Source: Acorus gramineus (Eukaryota; Streptophyta; Magnoliopsida; Acorales; Acoraceae). Taken from it: a stretch of DNA of 64,000 nucleotides. Location of the stretch: contig CM060852.1 in NCBI GenBank assembly GCA_030737835.1, forward strand, positions 5,819,813 through 5,883,812, read 5' to 3'. The position numbers and the translations under genes were made by a program. Under the pieces are notes generated by a model. That model worked only from the letters and a program-made list of their open reading frames with translations. It made no database searches and was not told the origin of the DNA. Positions 23,581-34,296 of this stretch are shown here, piece after piece (position 1 is the stretch's first letter; the number at the start of each line of letters is the position of its first letter).

Positions 23581-24219
23581 CAGTGATCGGTAAATACAAA
23601 ATGTACAAATAAACATGAATATTTTAATATATACAGGGGAGAAATAGGATTTTTTCTGTTAAAATGATTCTTATGACAAACATTGTTTTCTTCCAAGTGC
23701 GCACATGATGGGGTTCAACTTGATTCTAACCAGACTTTGAGCGGGTTTCAGTTGGGTTTAACGTTTCAAAGCTTCATCTGAACCTATATATACTTGATCA
23801 AACTTGAATTCATTTAAGACTGGATTTCTGTGGAGAGGTCAAGTTATTCAGGTCCAGCATGAATCCTAGAGTCAGTTATAAATTTAAGGGATTTTTAATT
23901 TTAAGTCCCTATAAACATATCTATTTAGGGATCGATCTTTCCCTTCTTCATATTTTTTTTTGAGTCTTCATATTCAACCGCCTATTTGATTTTTAGTTCT
24001 TCCGTCAAATGTCCGTCCATACACTATTAATTTGTGAAATGTGATTTTATTTTTAAGTTCCTGTAAACTTATTTAGTGATCAGCCCCTCCTTTCTTCATA
24101 TTTCATTTTAAGTCCCTAATTTCAAACATTTTTTTTCTTATTAGTCCATGGACAAAAAATGAAAACATGTGTAGCCTGAGTTTTAAACTATAAAAATGAC
24201 TAAGTATAACATTTTCCTA

Positions 24220-24576
24220 AGGAAAATGATATGTCCAGCCTCTTGTGCAGCCCCAATTGCAATGCATACCATTTCTTTAAAAAAAAAAAAAAAACATGCA
24301 CGCTTCCATTGAAGTTCATGCTGTTATATGAATTAAAATATATCAAATACATAGATATACCAGAAATTGCATTATCATGGTATATCATAGTGTACGGGGT
24401 TCTATCATAATGTATGACGCAAATTTTTTTATCATTTTTTCAACAAAAAAATACACTAATGTATCTCAATATATATTTTAATTCATATAACAGCATAAAC
24501 TTCAATGGAAGAGTACATGATTTAAAAAAAAAAAATGGGTATGCACTGCAATGGGGGCTGAACATATCATTTTCCT
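24220..24576. mobile_element. Family-B inverted-repeat element inside family A
   Basis: Ends AGGAAAATGATATGTCCAGC and, reversed, AGGAAAATGATATGTTCAGC, followed inward by CAGCCCC-type sequence. TA occurs on both sides (24218-24219, 24577-24578), compatible with a TA target but also with the palindromic site CATTTTCCTAGGAAAATG; superfamily uncertain. The core has words like ATCATAGTGTA and TACACTAATGTATC. No ORF. Relics of the same family are scattered through the window. Confidence 0.6.
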
Positions 24577-24845
24577 TAGGAAAATGTTAGACTTGGTCAT
24601 TTTTATAGTTCAAAACTCAGGCTATACGTCTTTTCATTTTTATCCATAAACTAAAAAGAAAAAAATGTTTGATATTAGGGATTTAAAACGAAATATAAAG
24701 AAGGGAGGGACTGATCACTAAATAACATAATTTACATGGACTTAAAAATAAACTCATATTTAACAAATTAACGGTGTATGGACGGACATTTGACGGAAGA
24801 ACTAAAAATCAAATAAGCGGTTGAATATGAGGACTTAAAAAGAAG

Positions 24846-25353
24846 GAAAAAAAATCTATATAACCCCTTGTAAACTAATTGAAATCCATATAACCCCCTA
24901 AAAACACCTAATAAATCCAAATAACCCCCTGAATAAAAGTTACGTTTATAAATGATGAATATTTCATTAATATTATGTTTGGTTAATTCTGATAGAAAAC
25001 ACAGTATATCAAAAAAACCCTACAATATGTTAAAAATGTGAAAAACCTTCTATAAATGACAATTTTCTCCCACCAGATAAAGTTTTATAATATATCCAGA
25101 TGGAGTAAAATCTTCATTTTCATAGGATTTTTCTCATTTTTAACACATTGTAGTGGTTTTTTAATATATTATGTTTTCAGTCAGGGTTATCAAATAAAAT
25201 ATTCATAAAATATTCATCATATATTAATAAAAATTTTATTAAGGGAATTATTTGGATTTACTAGATGTTTTAAAGGGGTTATATAGATTTTAAAAAAAAT
25301 CATGGATTTATATAGATTTTAATCAGATTTTAGGGGGTTATATAGATTTTTTT
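24846..25353. mobile_element. Family-C inverted-repeat element, copy 2, inside family A
   Basis: Ends AAAAATCTATATAACCCC on both sides in inverted orientation, with further ATCCATATAACCCCCT units spaced inward, as in 12908-13785. Flanks AAAAAGAAG (24837-24845) and AAAAAGTAA (25354-25362) match at 7 of 9. The insertion splits the right arm of the host family-A element, so it is younger than that element. Confidence 0.65.
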
Positions 25354-25433
25354 AAAAAGTAAATATAAAAAAAAAATTGATTTTTAAATAAATATGTTTA
25401 CGGAGACTTAAAATGAAAAATCGCTCGATTTAA

Positions 25434-26330
25434 ATGTTAAGATATACACATCATTCTTGTGAGATGAAAATATGGAATGAACTTTTTTAATCCGAAGTAC
25501 AATCAATCACCTTGTTCCTACTTGCATTCCTCCTCTTATCAAATAAAAAAATATTTATTTTTTTCACTAAAAAAAATATTTACTTTTATTTGTTTATAAG
25601 GATCACAGTAAAAAAAAAAAAAAAGGTTTACATAGGGTTACTTTTGCCATTTGCTAACAAAGAAAGGTGTCAAGCGTGCCCATTATAATCAAAGATTTTG
25701 TCATGGTCCTGTCTTGTCTATTGTCATTCACAATTATTTTATATCATTAAAATATAAAATAAAAAAAAATTGAATAATGTTAAAAATCATTTAAATTTGT
25801 AAGATTTATCTGAAACTAATGGTCACGAATTTCTTTGAAATGGTTCCATTTAATGGGGTAAGTAGTGTATTTTCGTAACTGTTCTGTGGATGTACTCTTA
25901 TCATTGGTAAAAGAAATACAGACAAATTAAAAGCTTTTATGTTGAATGTGATTGCAATGGCAACAATTCAAGTTAGTTTTGAAGAGCATACAGTAAATCA
26001 TCTAAACTGAATAGCTATTTGAAATCTAATAGCATTAAAAGGGTGCATTTGATTGCACTATTATAAAACTTATTTTGTAATAATGTGGATTTAAAAATTG
26101 ATTTTACAGAAAACTCAGTCCCCCCCCCCCCCCCCCATTTTTGAAAATCATAGCTTTTTGGACACTATTTGCTTAAAATCTATCTGCAGAAAGAAACTGT
26201 TGCAGTTGTTTTGTTTAGTTGCATAATTATAAAAGCAACTTCATACAGATGCAAAAACATAAGATATCGAATACCCCTAGCTTCTCTATAATATTTTGTG
26301 ATTAAATTTTAAAGCTTGCAGAGTGAAGTC
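25434..26330. other. Intergenic DNA; 17-C tract at 26120-26136
   Basis: No gene. 26040-26260 is probably a decayed MITE, with GGGTGCATTTGATTGCAC on the left and a loosely inverted GTTTTGTTTAGTTGCAT on the right, bearing a run of 17 C inside. Confidence 0.4.
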
Positions 26331-26720
26331 CTTAGTCCCCATTTGGATAGAGAATTAAGTTATTATGGAATTTATAACTGTTCTAATATAGATAAGAAAT
26401 AAGTAATGTTTTGTTTGGTTATATTTTTAATTATTTTCGTTGAGAAATATAATAATAAAGTTTTTATTGTTTGGTGACCATGGATAAATTGTAGATAAAA
26501 TGTGAGTAAGGTGTAAATAAAGATTTATAAAATGTGAAAATAATCTATAGGCCCCTTGATTTATCAAAGGAGATGACAGTTGATATTGGGGCTCGCATAT
26601 TCATATGGGCTGAATAATATGGAATAACTAAATTTCATGGGGTAGTTGGAATAATTATATCACTTTTATACCAGTTAATTCTGACATATATGTTATCATT
26701 TGATTCAAAATGGGTGGCCA
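26331..26720. mobile_element. C-tract-family MITE relic, reverse orientation
   Basis: Begins TCCCCATTTGGATAG and ends near GATTCAAAATGGG, inverted to each other. Between them is the reverse complement of the family core (TTGTTTGGTTATATTTTT, GTTGAGAAATATAATAATAAAG, AAAATGTGAGTAAGG). No exact target duplication. Confidence 0.45.
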
Positions 26721-29700
26721 ACTTGTTCTTGGAGCGGGACCACCACAAGAATTTAATTAAATAATTATGAAAATATCAACCGGTAGAAATTAATGGCCTC
26801 GATCTTATATTCGCACAAAATCTACGAGGAGATAGATCTTCAAGAGTATATTTAGTAATTTTTCAAAAATTTCACTACAAATAGTTATTTTTCCAAAAAT
26901 TCCTTTATTCACACTTCTAAATAAGTGATTTTACTATTTTTAATAATTTTTAAATTTATGATTTTTCTTTCATAATATGTCTTAGTTGATCTTGTTGAAT
27001 CAAGAATGATTGTTTTCCTGAATTTTCTTTTAATAGTAATGTTTTTATTTTCTATAATTAGTTTAAAAGGGAACTTGTAACTTATGGCAGAACAATTTTT
27101 ATTAATAATATTTTGAGTTTTATCTCTTTTGAGGTTTATGATAATTGTGTTTAAAGATCTTAACGTTGGTTGGATCTTTTCTTTATTTCATGCTGCGTTA
27201 TCATTTATTAATTATAGTATTCCAAAAACACTTATTTTATCACTATTTCACTTTATTTCTATTCATTAATTCCACTCCTAATTCCCCAATCAGGCATGGG
27301 CTTAGAGTCCACTTGCAATCGTAACATCACTAACACAATGCATGAAATCGCATCTACTATAAAAACTATAAAAAAAAATGCATTTATTTGTATAAATATG
27401 TACATCATTTTTTTTATATATAAAAGCATGTACTTAATTATCTAAGCATATACCTGAAGAAAAAAATATTAAAACTTCAGGGAGCTACAAACGGACTACA
27501 CGTATCATTTTGGAAGTCTTTTATAGTGCCACTGTTCAGTTTGACTTCATTTCTATCTGAAGCACATCACGCAACATTCAGAGAGTTGAGGGGGACCCAT
27601 CTTTTTTTGTCCATATTCAAGGTTGCTCTCTGGTCCACACCTTGCTTTTAATCACCTCCAACAACCATGTAGTAAATAAGCTTAACCAAGATTCAAGAAA
27701 TCAAGAATAGACAATAGTTGATTTTTTTTCTTCAGTAAATAATAGTTAATCAAACATGCATGATCACAGATTAATCTTTATCACAGTTAGGAATTCAATA
27801 TTCATGGTGTGTTGTTTAATTAGAAAAATTTAGAAAAATAAATTAATTAATTACGACAACCAAAAATCAACAATCTCTAGATCAAATTCATTCATGATGT
27901 TCACCATAGCATTGTTTAATGCATATGTATTAAATACACATTTAAGACATTGATCTAATGTTAGTTTTATGTCTTGCATTTGGTTTTTTTTTATATCAAA
28001 GAAAAATTACAAAAGAGGAGTTGATGTAGGACAGATTATACTGATGCGACCATCAAAAAAGGTCCACCAAATAAATTACAAATCATGAGTCACAATATCG
28101 AAATCGCACAAAATTTTACACGGAAAAAGATATTGAGGGGATCTTCTGGTTTAGTTGTTATACAACTAACAATTCTTATTTTTTAAAATTCATTTTTATA
28201 TTTGTGATATCTCTCTCATAACATATTGGAATTGATCTCTATCAATACCTATGATCTTATAGATTCGATTACAACTAATTTTTATTTTTACTATTTTTAG
28301 TAATTTTTTATTTTTTTATTATTTATAATAAAATGATGACTTGTAAATTAGGGTTTTCAGTTTATAATGAATAATATTATAAATTTCCTCCTTTTTAGTG
28401 TTTTCTTCTTTGTGATTCAAAGATTCTTTGTGGATTTAAAGAGTTTATAAGATCTCAACTCTTATTGAATATTTTTATCAGTTTTTTGTTGTGTTAGGAG
28501 TTGTCTTCCATGATCGAAATATTGTATGTTTGCCACTATAATTGGATACGATGTGTGGGGTGACATGCCTCTGAAAGGGAAATGACATCCGTTTTTGTGT
28601 ATGTGTGTTTTCACAATTTCGCATATAATGATAATTTTTATCTTATGTGTGGGACATTATGATAATATCCATGCTATATATTATCTTTTATGATTTAGCT
28701 AAGGTTTCTCATTCTATTGAGAGACAATCCTAGATCTTTTAGGAGAGTCAGATATAGTTAAAAATTTCTTTTTCTATCTTCGTGAATTTATGCAATCTTT
28801 TATCAAAATCACGTAAAACTTTTCATGCATGATTGTGCCTTCATTTTTTTCTTATTCTATACTTTGATTCACCGGTATATTTTAATATTTAATGTATGAG
28901 ATATTGGGATCCATGCATACTTTCAATGTAAGGTACATGTTTAAAATGTGTATTAATCAATAATGCCATGCATTGTGTAACAATGATCCACTGCACATCG
29001 CCAAGCATCATTAATATCTATATCCGTATTTTGAATATTCGAATATTAAATATTTTTTATTTTTCAGATACAAATTCTAATCGGATTTAAATTTTTTTCG
29101 GATAATTGACAGGCTTAGGTGTTATGGCACTGATCATGATACTTTGTACAATCACTCCAACAGACGTCACATCAACTAACGCATATGAAATCAAACAACA
29201 CAGTATATATTCTACTATTTTACAATATACTGTATCATAAAAAACATAAAAATGTATACGAACAATCAATTAAATGTACTCCATTTCTTTTTAAAAATAT
29301 GTATTTTATTAGCTAGATAAATATACTTAAAAAAATTTCACACGTATGCATGAATGATCAAGGACCAGTTTTTATATTCATTTTTATTTTTCTTCTACCG
29401 GAACACCTAAGAAAACTTTTCCATTCTTGTTCAAATAATTTTATTCCTTATAATATAAGAGACCTGAATTCTTGGAAAGAAAATTCTTAGCATGAATTGG
29501 ATCTGAGTGGGACCTTTTTTAAACAAGAATTCAGATCGAATTGGATCTAAATTGGAGGTAACATTATCCCTTTTTAAATGAAAAGCAGTTTACCACTGCA
29601 GCCCAATAGTGGTAGGTCCCTCCATTTCTCACAACTTTACATAGGGGGCCCTTCATTTTATTCTGACACCATATGAGACTGCCCAGATTATTTGTTATTG

Positions 29701-31129
29701 CAATCACATGAAATCCCAATTATTTGTTTTTTCTGCTCGTGCCATGCAAAAACAATGTCACCTCAACTATGCATTTTAAAAGGTGTCTCTGATGATCAGT
29801 CCCACATATTGAAATCTCAGTGTGTCATCAGGAATTAATTGTATATTGTCGGTCCAAATTTTACTTGGATTTTAATATTTAGTTTCCTTCTCTCTCTTTT
29901 TGTTTTTTTTCTCCTGCAGGTCATTTATAATTACCCTCCTACCAAAATCTTGTATCAGATTCAGATACACACCCTAATTCAAATAATATATTACAAGTAT
30001 ACAATATATAATTAAGTTCAACCGAGTTAATGTTGACTCGGTACAAAAATTTATAATATACAAATAGATGGATATGATACAACTAAGTTAGAATAATATG
30101 TATATATTATTAGTAATTGAACTCAATCCCACCAATCAAAAAAAAAAAAAAAAATTGAACTCAATCCTCCCATTTGAAACATGGTTTGAATGATTTTATT
30201 TTTATATAAACCCAAATGGTGCAAACATTAATTTTTCTAATTCTCCTCAATTTTAAATAATTAACTGAAAAGCATGATTCTTTTATTTTTTGTCAGTGTC
30301 ATTTCAAAGCTGCTTTTCAAACAACTGAAAAAATATGTTGTTTTTTAGGAAATCAATTTTTAAAAAAACAAAAAAGTGTGATGTCTGAGAATCAAATCGT
30401 GTTCATAAACGCACGCTTAGGAATAAAATGTAAAAGTTAACTAGGTGCTATTCTATTTGTTTTGTATGTCTCTTTTCAATTTGGATTTTTTTTTGTCATC
30501 TTTTGTGTTTATTTTATTAGAATGTAATATCTACCTTTTTATTAGCAAAGAAAATACCGTGTTGTGCAAATAAATTTTTTGTATATCATGGGCAATTTTA
30601 TGCAAAAGGAAGGAATTGCATTATGTTTTGTGAGAGGTTATAAAAAGCATTGTTAGATATAGTCCTCGTTACAATCTATATGCAATCTTCTATATATACC
30701 TCTACAGTTGTTCATGAGTTATACACCTCTCTTTTTTCTAAAAATTATTGTCTCGCTCATATAAAAAAATTCCCTTGTAGTCTCAATTTAAAAATAAATA
30801 GTTTAAACAACATCACAGCAAAAATAAAATAAAAGGAGGGGCAAGTGAGTACTATTAATTATTTAAAAAAATAAAAAACATATATTGATGATAATGTTAG
30901 GAAACAATATCTCATTTACTAAAATAAAAAACTATATATTTCAACCATGCGAAACATATATATATATATATATTATTAAAGTGGTAGCAATATTTGAAAA
31001 AAAAGAGAGAATATATGGTGATTTGAAAGCAGTTCTATGACCCCTTGTAATTGAGATGGACAACAGATTAAATGGATGAAATATTTGAGTCTCCATAAAT
31101 ACTTCATGTTAAAAAAATCAATAAAAATT
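26721..31129. other. Long AT-rich intergenic stretch, no gene recognised
   Basis: 4.4 kb with dense stops and no domain-like ORF on either strand. Family-B-like debris occurs at about 27300-27520 (ends ...CTACACGTATCATTTTGG) and 29110-29350. A T-tract followed by a LINE-tail-like ATATCAAAGAAAAATTACAAAAG starts at about 27985. Confidence 0.5.
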
Positions 31130-31132
31130 TTA

Positions 31133-31334
31133 GGGTCTGTTTTGGACCGTGGCGGATAACTCCACATCCAGAAATGCGAGAGAGTTAGAAGCGTTATTTT
31201 CAAGCCTTCTCAAATGTGAAAAAAATTACTCTAGAGCACTGTTTTGACTATGAAAACATGGACGCCAAAAAATTGTTTGGATTTGTGGTGTTGCACTAAA
31301 TTCCCCATTGGGGAATCCGCTCCAAACAAGGCCC
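31133..31334. mobile_element. Tourist-like MITE, TTA target
   Basis: TTA at 31130-31132 and 31335-31337. Terminal repeats GGGTCTGTTTTGGACCG and GGGCCTTGTTTGGAGCGG (right end reversed) align with one small gap, followed by complementary GGCGGA/CGGATTCC. 202 bp, no ORF. Confidence 0.75.
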
Positions 31335-31337
31335 TTA

Positions 31338-32042
31338 AATAGTCACTTTTGCAATCCGAACATTTTTGATATTTAAAAGTAAAGTATATATTTATTTATG
31401 AAATATATATTTTCAAAAATAAATAAATACACATTCCAATGAAATTGAATACAATTTTTTTACATTTTTTATAATAGAATATATACTCTACCATATGATT
31501 ATATACTCTATTAGAGGTTTCATATGAGTTATATCTACACGAATTGAATGATTGTAGAAATGATTGAGTGTTCTAAGCTATTGAGGGCAACGACATAAGA
31601 ATTTATAATGGATATTCTAAGTATTTTTTTATCTGTTTGATAAAAAAAAAATCTCATATAATAAAATATATATTTTTATAAAAAAGTAAAATTTATAATA
31701 ATAAACTTATCGTGAGTGTAGTAAGTGCAGGTGATTAACGAGATACGTAATACTGCAAATGAAACTATAAAATTATTGTATAAAAGCATCCAAATCTAAA
31801 AGGACTACTCACTGATCCACTCAATGCTTTCCCACTTTGGAATCTGGTGATCTTTTTGATCACCATGTCTCCCCCCCCTAAAAAGCCTACAAAAAGAGAG
31901 AGAGAAAAGGAAAGAAGGCTAGTACAAAGCCTTCTTTTGATTAAGATGTCCATAAACAGACATGCCCCCAGGCCCCCAGGCCCCTACTGCTGTTCCCTCT
32001 CCCACCCACCTCATTAAAAAAGACTCCACCTTTTCCAATACA
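31338..32042. other. AT-rich intergenic DNA upstream of the SPL6-like locus
   Basis: No gene seen. TATACTCTA words at 31480-31510 recall family B. A short C/CT-rich patch at about 31960-32010 has no coding signature. Confidence 0.5.
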
Positions 32043-32906
32043 AATATAAAGAGGGAAAATGCATTTAACCTCCTAAAAAATTGTCGATATCCATATCAAT
32101 TCCTTAGATTTTTAAATATTCATATAACCCTCTGGTTTTTATTATGGTTATACAGGTCCAGGGGTTAGTTTTCCATCAAAATTTAATAAATATTCTTTAA
32201 GAATTTTGTCAACTTAACAGTGTTATATGTGTATGTGTGTTTTTTTTCAAATAACCCCCTGAAATTTTAAAAAAAATTTCAAACCGATCTCTCTAATCAC
32301 CTAAAAAACACAATTGTGCTGCTGCGCTCCTTCCTCAAAATAATCAATGGATCAAATCCTGAGAGATCCATTCTTCTAAAAAAAACAATCTATTTTTCAG
32401 CTGAGATTTGGATTATTTAAAACACCATCGAACCCTTTTTTTCACATCTTCCAACTGATCTAGACTTGTTGTTTGTATCATGAACCTGCTATAACTGATG
32501 CAAACTAGAACATAAACTCATTTTTGTATAACTGATTCAAACCAACATGAACAATTTGAAGCTGTAACTGGTCATGTGATTGCACCATTCAACAACCAAT
32601 CAACAACCATGTGATTCAGAATACCAACATAGAAGCATTTAACCACTTGGTAACAAATAAACATTCAAAATAGCAAGGTAACCCACCAGTGGCCAAAGAA
32701 CAACGGTCATGAGTTACTTGTGTTAAAGGTGGGTTTTGATATCGACTATTTACGCTAACTTAACTCCTGTGGATTTCTGTGGATTTAAGGGTACACAGAC
32801 AAAGATAGCTTACCTAACTCTACCGTAAAGTCAGCTACAGGGGATCCCTCCATTATAAAAAAAAAAAAAAAAAAATGACATAACAAGGTGTGGTTCAACT
32901 TCATAG

Positions 32907-32937
32907 GCACCACCACCACCACCACCACCACCACCAC
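32907..32937. repeat. (CAC)n microsatellite
   Basis: About ten CAC units inside the inverted-repeat element. Confidence 0.9.
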
Positions 32938-33096
32938 CAATCCATCATCTCCATTGTCTCCCCCTTCCAGATCAGACTTGTGGAGGACATTTCAGTCAAT
33001 TTAACCATACACCAGTTTTACAATGGCAATGGCGGGAGGGAATTTGAATTGACCACGTATTTTAGGGGTTATATGGATATTTGGAAAATAGAGGGT

Positions 33097-33099
<3 letters not shown>

Positions 33100-33150
<51 letters not shown>
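33100..33150. repeat. (TA)n microsatellite
   Basis: About 25 uninterrupted TA units, about 77 bp upstream of the putative SPL6-like TATA box, and likely length-variable between individuals. Confidence 0.95.
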
Positions 33151-33153
<3 letters not shown>

Positions 33154-33226
33154 ATCTTTTGGGGGGCTAAATGCATTTTTTCCAATATAAAACTCATTGT
33201 CTTCCTTCTCTCTATGTACACTTCTC

Positions 33227-33235
33227 TATAAAATA
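33227..33235 (+). promoter_or_regulatory. Putative TATA box of the SPL6-like gene
   Basis: TATAAAATA follows a CT-rich stretch. It is the best TATA candidate upstream of the leader and starts 44 bp after the end of the transposon at 32052-33183. Confidence 0.45.
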
Positions 33236-33259
33236 ATGGGTTTCCTCAGTTTTTGCCAA

Positions 33260-34296
33260 AATGGGTTGCATTTGCTTTGATGGGGTTTTACTGATTTTGG
33301 GTTGTGGAGGAGGAAAGGACTAAGAGAGGGAGAGAGAGAGACAGGAAATCATTTGTTTGATTCCACAAGGGGGTGGGTGTTTAGTGTTTGTTTATTTAGA
33401 CTGTTTTTTTGGGGGGGAGGGACCATTTCAGACTGTAGTTAGTGTGCCTTTTGTGGTTCTGCTTTTGATGTTTGGTTGATTCTTTTGCATTGGGGACTGC
33501 TCACATGTCATGATTGATAATGAATGCAAGATATGATCTTTTGTTAGATTTGAAGATTCTTCTTTCTTTTCCTCCACTTGTTGTGTTTTTCTTTATATCC
33601 ATTACGTAAGTAAGGGTGTGTCTCTGCAGTTATTATTGTGGGTGTTCATTAGTACTTCGTAAGGTTTCTTGTTCATTTGGGTTGGATGGCAAAGTATTTG
33701 AAGTACTGATTAATCTCACAGTTTTTTTTTCAATATTTTTTTCCTTAAATTTTGTTCCAAAATTTGTCTTTCCTCTGTTGTTTTCCTTTTTCTAATAAAA
33801 TCTTTATAATAGGTTGCTAATATTTGGACTTTTTTTGGCTTTTGTTGAAATCGTTTGGAAAGAACTTTTTGGTCTTCTAAGTTATTATGCAGATATGAGA
33901 AGTTGATCTTCCTTATAACATGTTATTTAGAATGTTCATCAAAATCTTGGATCAAATGGATTTAGAACTTCAAACTCTGATAGAGGAGATATCATTTGTT
34001 TAATTTCATAAATCCACATGCATTTTTATTATGATCTTGTGATTCAATTTCCTTTGTATTTGTATGTGACCTTTGATTTAGAATATATGAAGAAATAGAA
34101 AATGATCTTTATTAGAAAATGGGGTTTATTATTATGTATAATATCATAATTGATTCTTTCATATTTCTTCCCATTTTCAAGCTTTAGTTGTAGAAACTAA
34201 TGTCAGTTGTTCTGTTTGGGACTGTATGTGCAGGTATTGAAACTCTACATTCAAATAATCAATATATGCACAATATTGATGCTTGAATGAATACTA
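33260..34296 (+). other. Probable 5' leader of the SPL6-like gene with a leader intron
   Basis: A strong donor (C|GTAAGT, 33606) and a pyrimidine-rich acceptor ending CAG at 34231-34233 suggest one intron in the 5' UTR, with a second leader exon 34234-34296 just before the ATG. Transcript start and first-exon limits are inferred only. Confidence 0.4.

Larger units (their letters stand above)
23888..25424. mobile_element. Foldback element, family A copy 2, carrying two nested elements
   Basis: The left arm (23888-24219) starts GGGATTTTTAATTTTAAGTCC and contains ACATTTGACGG-type and ACACATGT-type blocks. The right arm is its inverse but is split: 24577-24845 and about 25363-25424. The loop position is occupied by a family-B element and the right arm by family-C copy 2. 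Flanks TAAATTTAA (23879-23887) and TCGATTTAA (25425-25433) match at 7 of 9. Arms about 330 bp, much longer than in copy 1. Confidence 0.7.
32052..33183. mobile_element. Family-C-like inverted-repeat element abutting the SPL6-like promoter
   Basis: Flanks AATATAAAG (32043-32051) and AATATAAAA (33184-33192) match at 8 of 9. Ends AGGGAAAATGCATTTAACC and, reversed, GGAAAAAATGCATTTAGCC. Inward, both arms carry ATCCATAT(AACCCC)-type units (AATATTCATATAACCCTCTG on the left, GGGGTTATATGGATAT on the right). It contains a (CAC)n and a (TA)n microsatellite. The His-rich/Tyr-Ile ORF across them is a repeat artefact. Confidence 0.7.

Noticed and set aside
32890-33231. 113-aa ORF with poly-His and Tyr-Ile repeats
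   Set aside because: It is the translation of (CAC)n and (TA)n microsatellites inside a transposon.
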